Of a DNA stretch of 64,000 nucleotides, positions 54,510 to 63,934 are shown one piece after another. Where the stretch lies: assembly GCF_010646885.2 (NCBI RefSeq), contig NZ_CP050700.1:5021001-5085000 (forward strand), given 5' to 3'. Positions within the stretch are counted from its first letter, which is position 1. Every line of letters starts with the position of its first letter. Both the position numbers and the translations under genes were made by a program. The notes beneath the pieces were generated by a model, which was not told the DNA's origin, made no database searches, and saw nothing but the letters and a program-made list of their open reading frames with translations. Source of the stretch: Desulfopila sp. IMCC35008 (GTDB lineage Bacteria; Desulfobacterota; Desulfobulbia; Desulfobulbales; Desulfocapsaceae).

Positions 54510-56048
54510 TTAGCGACGGCCCAGGTAATTGACCGTCTGACTAATGGTAAGTTTCATACTTGAGGGACCGGAGCGAACATAAAACTCTTCCGACTTTCCG
54601 ATCTGTAAAAATACAGGCTCACGAACCCGTTCACACTCAATCATCAACACAGTTTTCTCATCAATAGAACAGATACTCAAATGAACATATCGGGCCATAT
54701 CGGCCCCGATGTGGTTATTGACCAGATTTCTGAAGTGCAGCCTGCACTTGTCTTCGCTGGCAAAACCATCCGATTCGATGCCAAGGATATCACCGTCATC
54801 ACCAACGCCGATAAGTACGATGCCGCCATCACTGTTCATAAAGGCCACAACCCCTTTGAGCCAGGCCAGTTCGATCTCCTTGCCCGGTTTCCCGGTCTTC
54901 AGGTTGGTGCGCATGGTCGACTTGAATTCAAGTGTCGGGGATTCCCCGGCGGCAATGAATTTTTTTACATTCTCAACAAGGCTTGTGTGAACAGACTGCC
55001 GATGCGGCAAATCCTTCAACTGAGAGCCGTATTTTCGGACGAGTCCAAATGTGAGTGCAACTGCTGCCAGTAAAATCCCGGCGGCCATCAGACCCAACTC
55101 GACCCACTGCTTCTTGACATCACTTACAATGTCCGTTTCGGGTACGATAATTGAAATCCAGGTCTCCTCACTTTTGTCGCCCAGAGGAGCATACCCTGCC
55201 CACCAGGTGATCCCATCGGAGACAAACTTGCTTACACTTCGCGAATCGCCCCCTTCCTTACGCCACATGGATAAAGCCTTCACGGTCTGCGGTGGTACAT
55301 CACCCGAAGCTACCAGCATAGACTCAGCAGCCGGGTTTCGTTTCTCCTCCAGTTGCTGCCGCGACAACAACATTCCTTCTCGGTTGTAAAAGACAATATC
55401 AACGTTATCAGGGGTTTTAATGTCACCGATAAAGGTGATGATTTTACTCGCCGGGATAAAGAAAACCACCACGAGACTTGAATCGTGGTCCAGTAAATCA
55501 ACCCTGATGGCAGCCGCAAAACCGTTCATGCCAGAGAGGAAGTCTATCTTACTCCTCCAGACCACCGGAAACTCTTCGGACGCCCCCATAGCCCGTTGAT
55601 ACAACTCCGATTGCTTCAGTCGTTCGATAACGGCAGGTTCTGGAATGGAGGTTACATTACCGGAAGCGGAGCGGGCAAAGCTAACACCTTGACCTTTCTG
55701 GTCCAGTACTACAATCCCGTGCAATTCCTTATAGGTCTCCATCATCGGGATAAAGACCTTCGCCAATTTCTCTTCCTCCATGGAATCGAGCAGGGTCGAC
55801 GACCCCATTTTGGCAAGGAGCAGAAGCCCGGTTGAAAACCGATCAAGGTAACTGGAAAACCGTTTCTGGACCAGCAAACTCGATTCACTTATAAGCTGAG
55901 CGGAAATTTCATCTTTAACGGTTCTTCCCTGAAAAATTGCAAGGGCAATGAGAGCACCCACAGTTACAAGGACAATGCTAAAGATATCCCTGAACAATCT
56001 CCTGCGGATATTGAGCGGTCCGCGGTATACCAGATCACCTAAAATCAT
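54510..56048 (-). CDS. Membrane sensor fused to AlbA_2 (Schlafen-type) domain
   Basis: A 512-residue protein. A membrane segment at about 20-40, a periplasmic region of about 275 residues resembling a cache-type ligand sensor (GIVVLDQKGQGVSFARSASGN, EEFPVVWRSKIDFLSGMNG), a second membrane segment at about 317-337, and a cytoplasmic AlbA_2 domain (about 368-500) with SPTLEFKSTMR, VAFMNSDGGIVLIGVGDDGDILGIE and a Cys-Arg stretch. AlbA_2 domains are usually in soluble transcription or RNA-related proteins, so this sensor fusion is unusual. It precedes nothing closely on the same strand. Function unknown. Confidence 0.75.
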   Translation of the reverse strand: MILGDLVYRGPLNIRRRLFRDIFSIVLVTVGALIALAIFQGRTVKDEISAQLISESSLLVQKRFSSYLDRFSTGLLLLAKMGSSTLLDSMEEEKLAKVFIPMMETYKELHGIVVLDQKGQGVSFARSASGNVTSIPEPAVIERLKQSELYQRAMGASEEFPVVWRSKIDFLSGMNGFAAAIRVDLLDHDSSLVVVFFIPASKIITFIGDIKTPDNVDIVFYNREGMLLSRQQLEEKRNPAAESMLVASGDVPPQTVKALSMWRKEGGDSRSVSKFVSDGITWWAGYAPLGDKSEETWISIIVPETDIVSDVKKQWVELGLMAAGILLAAVALTFGLVRKYGSQLKDLPHRQSVHTSLVENVKKFIAAGESPTLEFKSTMRTNLKTGKPGKEIELAWLKGVVAFMNSDGGIVLIGVGDDGDILGIESDGFASEDKCRLHFRNLVNNHIGADMARYVHLSICSIDEKTVLMIECERVREPVFLQIGKSEEFYVRSGPSSMKLTISQTVNYLGRR

Positions 56049-56078
56049 GTTTTCCTACTCATCTTTCCTTGAATTCCT

Positions 56079-58496
56079 TTAAACCTCAGAAGCCCCTGCC
56101 ACTTTCAAAAAACCACCGGTTACCGCACTGTCTACCGAGCGTACATGAAGATCAGTCTGTGGGAACGGAATTTCGATTCCCTCTACCTGGAATTCACTTT
56201 CAATATCCTGGTTCAGCTCGCTCAGTATATCCAACCTGTAGTTCACATCGGGAATCCAGGCCCGCAGTTCAAAATCAAGCGAGCTTGCCCCAAAAGAGAG
56301 GAACAGTGCGCTTGGCTTCGGGGTACTGAGGACCCTGGGATTAGCATTGGCACAGGCCAGCAATATTTTCAGCACCTCTGCAATATCAGAACCGTAAGCG
56401 ACTCCAACCGGGACCTTCACCCTCGCACGCTTTTCTGCAAGGGTCCAGTTAATGACACTACCGGTGATGAGCTGCGAATTTGGTATGACAATTTCTGCGT
56501 TATCAAAAGTCTGTACCGTTGTAGCCCGGAGCCCAAGCTCTTTTACCTCACCTATATCATCATTGACCTCGATCATGTCGCCAACCTTTATCGGCCTCTC
56601 AAACAGCAGGATAAGGCCGCTGACAAAATTGTTAACAATCGCCTGCAGACCAAAACCAATCCCGACACTGAGAGCACCTCCAAGAATCGTTATCTGGCTG
56701 AGGCTGAACCCCAGTATTCTTAAAAGGACCAGCAAGCCGATAGTGAGAACCGCATAATGAACCAACCGTGTTATTGAGACCTGAGCACCTTTTTCCACCC
56801 TGTAACGCGGCAACACTTCCTGCATCAGGAAAGCGCGTAATCCACGGGAGAAGAGCAAAGTTATGTAACAGACAAACACCACCACCAAAAGAGAACCCGG
56901 GGTTATGTTAAACGTCGACACTTGAAATTCCAGAGAAGTTACGGCACCAAAAGCCTCTCTCAGGGTCGGGTACACCCACATGGCCATCAGGGCTATTGCC
57001 AGCCACAACACCCCATGGGCAATAGCTATCATGGGTACAAGCTGACGAACAATAGTTGGTGCATTATTCCTGACAATATTCATCGGGAAAAAGAGCAGGC
57101 CAAGTTCAAGCAGCCCGCTGATTATCTGCATCATTACCAAAATTACAAGGGTCACAAACACGAGAACCAAAACCCTGCCGAACAGTAAAATCGCCAGTTG
57201 ATCATAGCCGCCGATGCCGGTAATCAGGATAACTATCGGGAAAAGCCCCCACAACCAGATAGCCCAGGTCACCTTCTTTTTTGACTGCGCCTTCCAGCGC
57301 TCTATAAAACTATAAAGAGATACGCAAAAAACAATCGCAGAAACATAAAACACAAAAAGATAGAAAATTGAGTGCGGAATGTTCATCACTGTCAGAAGAG
57401 CCGTGACAGCGAGAAAAATGGTTAATCGCCGAAGAAAAACTGCCTGCCATTTCAAAGCGACAATTTTTTCAGTCATAAACGCCACAGAAAGAATTAGCGG
57501 TATCTGAAGAAGAGTGTTCCAGTCGGGTGGCAAGGCAAGCCGTATCGATAAGGCATTCACCAGGGAAAACACTACCGAACTGATAAAAATCGCTGATAAC
57601 AATGGGTGTGATGCATAATCATGCCACCTGGAAGAGGCGGAAGTTTTGCTGCGGCTCAGCTGAATAAAAAACGCCAACAGTGCCACGCTGCCAAAGGCCA
57701 CAAGCACCCACCCGAGGTTCTGTTTTAGGTAGCCCCACTGGTAGAGGCAGAACAACCGAAAATTATCTCCACTCTGTTTAAACTGACGAACATCAAGCCG
57801 CTGATAAAATTCTGCACTCAACATTGAGGGTGAAGTCTGCTGGATCCGAAGTTCATTGGTATCCTTGATCAGCTCATCTACTTTTTCCGCCAAACCATAG
57901 ATCTGGGTCTGGGTCTGACCGATTTTTTTTCCAGCGTCCAGATTAGGAACAAGTTGTAGCTCTATCATTTTCTTGGCATCATTAATGGTTTTCTCCACAA
58001 CCGCGACAGTTGCGAGAAAATCTGCAGTTTCCTCTTCTGCCTGATGGTGCTGTTTTATCTCCGTAAATGTCTTATCCTTGTCGAGCCAATCGATATACAA
58101 CCGCTGAATATTGCTGATATTTGATGCAATAGGAGTATTGAATTCATCGAGCCTGATCTTCAATTTAACCAGTTTTGATTTAAGCAAAGCAAGTTGATGA
58201 TAACTGACATCCGGGGTAGACTCGCTTATCGTCACTTCCCACTTCATCTCTTTCAAATCTTTATGGAATTGGGGAAGTTCCTGTTGCAGCTCATCAACGC
58301 CCTTCATTGCTGCAAGATCATTTTGCAGATCAATATAGTCCCTCGGAAGAATATTACTGAGACTGTAGATTTCAATTATGCTCAGTTTGCGTGGTTCCCT
58401 CTCAGAAGCGGCAGCCTCCACCTCCTCTGCCTGAACGTGAGAAAAGAAGAGCAGGCTTGTCAGTAGACACAAAAACAGTTGAGTTGCTCGCATCAT
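56079..58496 (-). CDS. MscS-family mechanosensitive channel, MscK-like
   Basis: An 805-residue channel. Signal peptide (1-23), then a periplasmic helical region (about 30-230) and about ten membrane segments (about 260-620), ending in the MscS core: GGALSVGIGFGLQAIVNNFVSGLILLFERPIKVGDMIEV, TTVQTFDNAEIVIPNSQLITGSVINWT and a C-terminal cytoplasmic domain. The long N-terminal extension matches MscK/KefA-type channels. It protects against osmotic down-shock by opening under membrane tension. Confidence 0.9.
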   Translation of the reverse strand: MMRATQLFLCLLTSLLFFSHVQAEEVEAAASEREPRKLSIIEIYSLSNILPRDYIDLQNDLAAMKGVDELQQELPQFHKDLKEMKWEVTISESTPDVSYHQLALLKSKLVKLKIRLDEFNTPIASNISNIQRLYIDWLDKDKTFTEIKQHHQAEEETADFLATVAVVEKTINDAKKMIELQLVPNLDAGKKIGQTQTQIYGLAEKVDELIKDTNELRIQQTSPSMLSAEFYQRLDVRQFKQSGDNFRLFCLYQWGYLKQNLGWVLVAFGSVALLAFFIQLSRSKTSASSRWHDYASHPLLSAIFISSVVFSLVNALSIRLALPPDWNTLLQIPLILSVAFMTEKIVALKWQAVFLRRLTIFLAVTALLTVMNIPHSIFYLFVFYVSAIVFCVSLYSFIERWKAQSKKKVTWAIWLWGLFPIVILITGIGGYDQLAILLFGRVLVLVFVTLVILVMMQIISGLLELGLLFFPMNIVRNNAPTIVRQLVPMIAIAHGVLWLAIALMAMWVYPTLREAFGAVTSLEFQVSTFNITPGSLLVVVFVCYITLLFSRGLRAFLMQEVLPRYRVEKGAQVSITRLVHYAVLTIGLLVLLRILGFSLSQITILGGALSVGIGFGLQAIVNNFVSGLILLFERPIKVGDMIEVNDDIGEVKELGLRATTVQTFDNAEIVIPNSQLITGSVINWTLAEKRARVKVPVGVAYGSDIAEVLKILLACANANPRVLSTPKPSALFLSFGASSLDFELRAWIPDVNYRLDILSELNQDIESEFQVEGIEIPFPQTDLHVRSVDSAVTGGFLKVAGASEV

Positions 58497-58626
58497 GAGG
58501 CACGCATTTGTTAGAATTGATCATTGCTGAAAAGAGGACGAACCAGACATTTCAGTTGAGACGGTGGCACGCTACAAATTGCACAACAGGCAGATAAGGT
58601 GAATATTCCGAGGGTAAAGTTTATCC

Positions 58627-59000
58627 TTAACTTTGATTTTTTACCAAGTCGCGAATTGCTGCGCGAAGCTCATCATAGTTATCGAGAATACGGTTGATCC
58701 TCCGATGGAGAAAGAACAGCAGGCCTCCACCACCGAGTATACCGAGGCCGAGAATCGCTGCTCTAAGAATGAAATAAACCTCCAATCCTCTAACCATTTG
58801 GACAAAGCGGTATTTGAGCTTGCCCCCCTCATTTATAGCCTGAAGCGAATCTTTGGAGACATTCTCGAGAATGAACAGGCCAGGTTATAAGAGATAAAAA
58901 GAGTGCTGAGGCCACTGACAATGATACCTGTCATTATAACAAGCAATATGTAGCCGATTTTTCTTTCTTTTGTTGTATCAATCTCTCTATGCTTTCTCAT
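58627..59000 (-). pseudogene. Two-TM protein, frameshifted, partner of CI-like regulator
   Basis: ATG 59000 overlaps the regulator stop (TGATG). The first frame gives a basic start and one membrane segment (YILLVIMTGIIVSGLSTLFISYN). Near 58884 it loses frame, but another frame continues to a TAA at 58627-58629 with ENVSKDSLQAINEGGKLKYRF, a second membrane segment (YFILRAAILGLGILGGGGLLFFLHRRI) and a polar tail. One missing base would restore a 2-TM protein of about 123 residues. No family recognised. Confidence 0.6.
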
Positions 59001-59304
59001 CACATCTCACTGAGTTCGATTTCTTCCAGGAGAGCAGCAATTTTTTCAAAAAGGACTTTATCCACAAGGACCTTGTCCGGAGGTGGGGAATACGTCTCAT
59101 CTCCGAAGAGCAACCAGTCAACGGAACAGTCGGTTAAGCAAGCCACTTCTGTAGGCCAGCTGGGCGGCACCGTATTCTTGCGTAGAGCCTGGTCACTGCT
59201 TGCTTGGACTTACCTATTTTTTCCGCAAGTTCCACAGCGTTTTTAGAGTGAGTAGCGCTGCACATTCTGTTGAAAATTTTTTGACAGGTGTCAACTTTTT
59301 TCAT
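59000..59304 (-). pseudogene. Phage CI-type HTH regulator, frameshifted
   Basis: ATG 59304 (AGGAG 8 nt upstream) begins MKKVDTCQKIFNRMCSATHSKNAVELAEKIGKSKQAVT, a bacteriophage CI-type helix-turn-helix. After residue 38 the frame is lost at about 59190, and a second frame runs on through QALRKNTVPPSWPTEVA, CSVDWLLFGDETY and EELSEM to a TGA at 59000. The join is consistent with one lost C in an ACC-CAG run. The complete protein would be about 101 residues, and WLLFGDE is typical for the CI family. A palindrome upstream may be its operator. Decayed gene or a sequencing indel. Confidence 0.7.
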
Positions 59305-59390
59305 TCTGTCTTCTCCTGATATGCGTAGGAGAAGAATAGTCCTGGCCGAAGTTTCTGTCAAACAGTAAACCAAGAGGGAGCCAGGAGAAG

Positions 59391-59419
59391 ACATTGAATG
59401 GTGATCACTTATTCAATGT
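59391..59419. promoter_or_regulatory. Palindromic operator candidate of the CI-like regulator
   Basis: ACATTGAAT (59391-59399) and ATTCAATGT (59411-59419) are perfect inverted repeats with an 11-bp spacer containing TGATCA. It lies 87 bp upstream of the regulator start. Confidence 0.4.
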
Positions 59420-59653
59420 CGCTCCACCCAAAGTTTTTCTTTTGCACCCAAATATACCCAACACTCAAAACCTTAAGTTGACTGTAGCTGAACTGAAAGT
59501 AAACTATCAGCTTACTTGACTTAAAGATCGGCTTTCACTCGTCACCTTACTATTTGTTTTTTTACCCGACAAAACGTTCCGACAAAAAAAGACAAAGCCT
59601 CTCGTCGATTATGGAATTTACAGCAATATGATTATGGCAAAGAGAGAGATTAA

Positions 59654-60550
59654 ATGAGCATCTATTGTGCTGACCGTTTTTCTGATGGTCTGTGGCGTAC
59701 AGGTAATCTGCCAAAACGGGTACGTAGGAAACTCATATGGTTTCGCCGTCGAAGCTCTCCCTTCCCCTCAACTCACGAGGCTCTTACCGGAATATTGGGA
59801 AATGTTGAAAAAACACCTTTTGAGCAAAGAGTACTCAATAGAATGATGTTCATTTCCGCAATATTAACGTCCCTGATATTTTTAGAATCAGCATTATTCG
59901 GTATCTCAATCAAGGCTACCGTCCTCCTTGTTCTGTCATCCGCTTTTTTCTGGAGCCTGTACCTGGCAGAAAGAAAAGCCACCTCGTATAAACATCTTGA
60001 ATTGAATTTGGTAGTTGAGCAGTTTTTCAAGGGAGTTGAGTTGACCGCGCTACGCAAGCACCACCCCAAAGTACTCTTCCAAAAGAATTTGGCGAATAAG
60101 CTAATGTATGTAGGTGACTCTCGGATTCACCTGCAGAGAGTATTGCTGAATCTGGTAACGAACGCTGCCGAGTCGATATCCGGAAAGGGGACTGTTCAAA
60201 TAGAGACATCTTCCGTCCTCTTTCCGAGGGAAATCTAAGGAGCGGGTGGGGTTCCTTCGGGAAAATATACCAGATTACGTATTAGTGACACAGGTCTTGG
60301 TATTTCTAAAAGAGACCTGAAGTATATATGTGAACCATTTTTTACAACTAAGAGTCTTGGCCGGAGCGGTTCTGGCCTGGGTATGACCGTCGTTCGTTCA
60401 GCTGTTGAAGATCATGGCGGCTATATGGAAATCAAAAGCAAGAAGATGGGGGGCACGGCTATTATTATATATTTGCCTGAAGCAGAGAACAGAACCGGCC
60501 ACAACACACCTGATACACACCCATCTTTTCAGGATCGAGGTACCGCTTGA
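59654..60550 (+). pseudogene. Decayed histidine kinase
   Basis: The first 194 codons contain two hydrophobic segments (about 68-108) and a kinase ATPase N-box (LQRVLLNLVTNAAESI). A TAA at 60236-60238 then stops translation, but the same frame goes straight on with RLRISDTGLGISKRDLKYI, the FFTTKS region, GSGLGMTVVRSAVEDHGGYM and GGTAIIIYLPEAE to a TGA at 60548. These are G1/F/G2 boxes of HATPase. No HisKA domain with the phospho-acceptor His is present. It is thus both fused or truncated and nonsense-mutated. The hybrid kinase on the opposite strand is convergent. Confidence 0.75.
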
Positions 60551-60617
60551 GTATTGTATCTGGCAGATATCGAAAACTTTGTTTGCCTCCCCCGGTCAAT
60601 CTCAAAGTCCATGAATT

Positions 60618-62687
60618 TCACCTATCAATGACCTGCCTAAGGACGCTGGCCATTTCCTCAACTTTATATGGCTTTTGCAGGATAGCAGCAAAACCGTATT
60701 GAAGGCAGTCAGACATAATCGGGCTATCTGCATAACCACTGGAGGCAATTGCTTGTACCTTGGGATTAATCTGTAGTAGCTTTTTCACAGCCTCCTCTCC
60801 GCCCATACCTCCCTGGATGGTCAGGTCCATAATAACTGCATCATACGCCTGTCCTTCACTCCGTGACGCTGCATACCGAGCCACCAGGGTCTCACCATCA
60901 GCTACGGAATCGACCACATAGCCCAGTCGACTAAGAATGGCTGTAGCTACTTCACATATGATCTCATCATCATCCATAAGGAGAATTCTCCCCTGCATTG
61001 CGACTGGCAGCTGTGCCTTTTCATTCAGAACAACCGCGGCATGGTCGGAGGACGGCAGATACATTCTGAATATGGTCCCGCCATCTACTTTCGAATGTAC
61101 CGATATTTTTCCATTATGCTTTACAATAATCTTATGTACAGTTGCCAGGCCAAGCCCTTTTCCAGTGGCTTTTGTTGAAAAATAAGGTTCAAATATCTTC
61201 TCTTGTATTTCTGGGATAATTCCCGGACCGGAATCCCTAAATTCAACCTTGATATATTTTCCTCCAGGAAGGTCAGCAGAGTGTGCCCCCTCCTTCAAAA
61301 AGACATTTTCTGCAACGATGATGAGCCTGCCGCCCTCCGGCATGGCCTGCATGGCATTTAACGCCAAATTATGAAAAACCTGGCTCAACTGCCCGGAATC
61401 AGCTTCAATGTGGGAGAGATCATCATCAATATTCATTGTTACCCCAACCGAAGACCCCCGCAGGGCAAATTCAACCTCCTCCTTCAAAATCGTTTCCAGG
61501 GAAATAACCTTGCGCACCGGTGCCCCACCCTTGGAGAAGGTAAGAAGCTGCCGGGTCAATGATGTTGCACGCGAAGCGGCCTTCTCGGCGGAATCGAGCA
61601 GTGAATGGTTTGAACTTCCATCTTCAGTCTGAATCTTCAAGAGCGAAAGGCTCCCCATAATACCTGTAAGCAGATTATTGAAATCATGAGCGATTCCACC
61701 TGCAAGTACACCCAGAGACTCTAATCTCTCGACCCGCTTTTTTTCATCATCAATCTGTTTTCTCTCGGTGATATCGGTCGCTACCTGCAGACGGACCAAC
61801 CTCCCGTCTACCCAGGTGATTATACATTCATCCAGCACATACCAGCGGCTCATAACATCATCAAAAAAAATCTCTGACCTCTCCAGCTCGTCACCATTAT
61901 TATCAGACAGTTTCAGGGGCTCTACAGGCCGTTCGGTAGAAATAAGCGATGCAAAAAGATTATAGTCAGACCCAATCTTGCGCCCCTCCTCCAAAAGGGT
62001 CTGCAACTGGTTATTCATGAAAATCAATTCACCTTGCGCCACGGAAGTTACCTGGATAGCATGGTCCATACTGTCCAGGATCGTCACCACAGCATCATAG
62101 GACATCTGCAGAGCGCTTTGTGCATCTTTACGATGCCGGATCTCCTCCTGAAGTTTACTGGTGCGCTCGTCAACGAGCTCTTCCAGATGATGTCGATAGA
62201 GTTCGAGCTCCCTATGGAGTTTGTTTCGTTCGGTTATATCTGTATTGGCAAAGACAAATCCATGAACGTGCCCCCCATTGCTTTTAACAGGATAAATGCG
62301 CGAAACCATCTCCCGTGTTTCACCATTTTTGCACCTATACGTCAAATCGATATTTGACAATGCTTTCATCTCACGACTCTGCAGGATTTCCCTTTCAAGA
62401 AAATCTATGTCAGCCTGGTTTTGCAGCAAATTCCGGAAATGAGACCCGAGGATTGTTGAATCGTATTGAAAAACGTCGCTGGAAGAAGGATTCCAGGTGG
62501 TTATGTATCCTTCCAGGTCAATGGAGAAGATAGCATTGGGGGAATTATCAACGGATTGCCTGTAATGATCGAGAATCTGTTCACTCTTGAGAAGCTGATC
62601 TTTCAGCTCCTCGTTTTGCTGCCTTGCAGCGCGAAGCTGCTCTCGAAGTAATTCATTAGAGGTAATCTTATAAGGTTCCAAAGACAT
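60618..62687 (-). CDS. Hybrid sensor histidine kinase (PAS-PAS-HisKA-HATPase-REC)
   Basis: A 689-residue cytoplasmic kinase. An N-terminal coiled coil (LREQLRAARQQNEELKDQLLKSEQ) is followed by PAS 1 (SVDNSPNAIFSIDLEGYITTWNPSSSD), a second coiled coil, PAS 2, HisKA with GGIAHDFNNLLTGIMGSL (phospho-His), HATPase with NLALNAMQAMPEGG, FRDSGPGI, YFSTKATGKGLGLATV, and a C-terminal receiver (RILLMDDDEIICEVA with phospho-Asp in VIMDLTI). ATG 62687 is preferred over the GTG 12 bp upstream. Typical soluble hybrid kinase; stimulus unknown. Confidence 0.9.
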   Translation of the reverse strand: MSLEPYKITSNELLREQLRAARQQNEELKDQLLKSEQILDHYRQSVDNSPNAIFSIDLEGYITTWNPSSSDVFQYDSTILGSHFRNLLQNQADIDFLEREILQSREMKALSNIDLTYRCKNGETREMVSRIYPVKSNGGHVHGFVFANTDITERNKLHRELELYRHHLEELVDERTSKLQEEIRHRKDAQSALQMSYDAVVTILDSMDHAIQVTSVAQGELIFMNNQLQTLLEEGRKIGSDYNLFASLISTERPVEPLKLSDNNGDELERSEIFFDDVMSRWYVLDECIITWVDGRLVRLQVATDITERKQIDDEKKRVERLESLGVLAGGIAHDFNNLLTGIMGSLSLLKIQTEDGSSNHSLLDSAEKAASRATSLTRQLLTFSKGGAPVRKVISLETILKEEVEFALRGSSVGVTMNIDDDLSHIEADSGQLSQVFHNLALNAMQAMPEGGRLIIVAENVFLKEGAHSADLPGGKYIKVEFRDSGPGIIPEIQEKIFEPYFSTKATGKGLGLATVHKIIVKHNGKISVHSKVDGGTIFRMYLPSSDHAAVVLNEKAQLPVAMQGRILLMDDDEIICEVATAILSRLGYVVDSVADGETLVARYAASRSEGQAYDAVIMDLTIQGGMGGEEAVKKLLQINPKVQAIASSGYADSPIMSDCLQYGFAAILQKPYKVEEMASVLRQVIDR

Positions 62688-62742
62688 ATCGATACCCACC
62701 AGGAAGCACCTGAATCCACTCCAGGTCTTCCAAAAGATTAAG

Positions 62743-62891
62743 TAGTTCCCGTCCTAAAACTACCCTTCTGCCCAATCTCAGCGTTCCGGCTTAATTATTT
62801 ATCCTCCGAATATTTTACACATATGCGTGCGATAAATAATTAAGCCATGCCTCGATATTGAACAGAATGCTGAGTTTTAGGATGGGAACTA
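62743..62891 (-). repeat. MITE-like palindromic element, copy B
   Basis: The core 62745-62889 (145 bp) starts GTTCCCGTCCTAAAACT and ends AGTTTTAGGATGGGAAC, again flanked by TA on both sides. Read on the minus strand it aligns base for base with copy A over almost its full length. The centre is a perfect inverted repeat (GGCTTAATTATTTA with TAAATAATTAAGCC). It sits just upstream of the hybrid kinase gene and could affect its promoter. Confidence 0.8.
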
Positions 62892-63021
62892 AGTAGCAAA
62901 AACTGTGAAATTCTAAAGCTTCGCTTCACCAGAAATAGTTATTCCTGGTTCCACAGCACATTGCTGTTCTCTATAAGGTGGGTAGATACAACAAATGCAA
63001 AAAACTATAGAGACAAACAGC

Positions 63022-63699
63022 TTAGAGGCTCATTTCCTCTCCATACTCCATAACATAGGCATTCTGGCCCGCCTCCTCCACTTTCTTTTTGAAAAGCTGG
63101 GGATCCGCCTCTATCACGGGGAAGGTGTTATAATGCATTGGCACGGCAAGTCCAGGTTGAGCCAACTGTACAGCCTTGACCGCATCATCAATTCCCATGG
63201 TGAAATTGTCCCCTATCGGCAACAGCATATAATCAATCCTGGTCATCTCCCCAATGAGCTTCATGTCATAAAAGAGCCCTGTATCGCCAGTGTGATACAA
63301 TGTTTTATCGTCAATAGTGAGAATGACCCCGGCAGGTTCCCCGCCATATACATTATCAGGCGTACTTGAACCGTGATGGGCAATAGTGAATTTCAATCTT
63401 CCAAACGGAAAATTATACCCTCCGCCGATATGCATATTATGTGCCCTCAATCCTTTTTCAGTGCAGTAGTTTGCCAGTTCATTGACACAAATAAAGAGGG
63501 AATCGCACCGTTTGCCGATCTCAAACGCATCCCCAATGTGGTCGCCATGGGCATGGGTCAGCACAATAAAATCCGCAGTAACATCTTTTGACTTGATCGG
63601 AGAAGTGGGGTTACCATCGAGAAAAGGATCAATGAGTAGGGTTTGCCCGGCATCCGTCGTAATCTGAAATGAAGAGTGAGAAAAATATTTTAGCTTCAT
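63022..63699 (-). CDS. UPF0173-family metal-dependent hydrolase (beta-lactamase fold)
   Basis: A 225-residue metallo-hydrolase. The N-terminal MKLKYFSHSSFQITT is the UPF0173 start. Metal ligands are in VLTHAHGDHIGD (H-x-H-x-D-H), later TIAHHGSSTPD, HTGDTGLF and PMHYNTFP. The family is widespread in bacteria; substrate uncertain. It begins with ATG 63699 in a monocistronic setting. Confidence 0.92.
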   Translation of the reverse strand: MKLKYFSHSSFQITTDAGQTLLIDPFLDGNPTSPIKSKDVTADFIVLTHAHGDHIGDAFEIGKRCDSLFICVNELANYCTEKGLRAHNMHIGGGYNFPFGRLKFTIAHHGSSTPDNVYGGEPAGVILTIDDKTLYHTGDTGLFYDMKLIGEMTRIDYMLLPIGDNFTMGIDDAVKAVQLAQPGLAVPMHYNTFPVIEADPQLFKKKVEEAGQNAYVMEYGEEMSL

Positions 63700-63934
63700 A
63701 ATGTACCCTTTAGCAAAGGTGATTGATATAAGAACTTAGTTTCAGCCAAAATCGAAATGGAGACAGAAAACCACAATAAAACCGTGCTCTACAACATTAC
63801 AGACACACTCCTTTCTACCCTATTATCGTATGTACTGGCAACTGCAACCCTTCACAGCTATGCGTCACACCTGCTATTATTATAATTAAGACGCTTAAAT
63901 TTATAGGGAATTACTCAATGACAATTATCCCCAA

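Noticed and set aside
58567..58590. TGGCACG followed by TTGCA, resembling a sigma-54 promoter
   Set aside because: GG and GC are 13 bp apart instead of 10, so the strict spacing fails.
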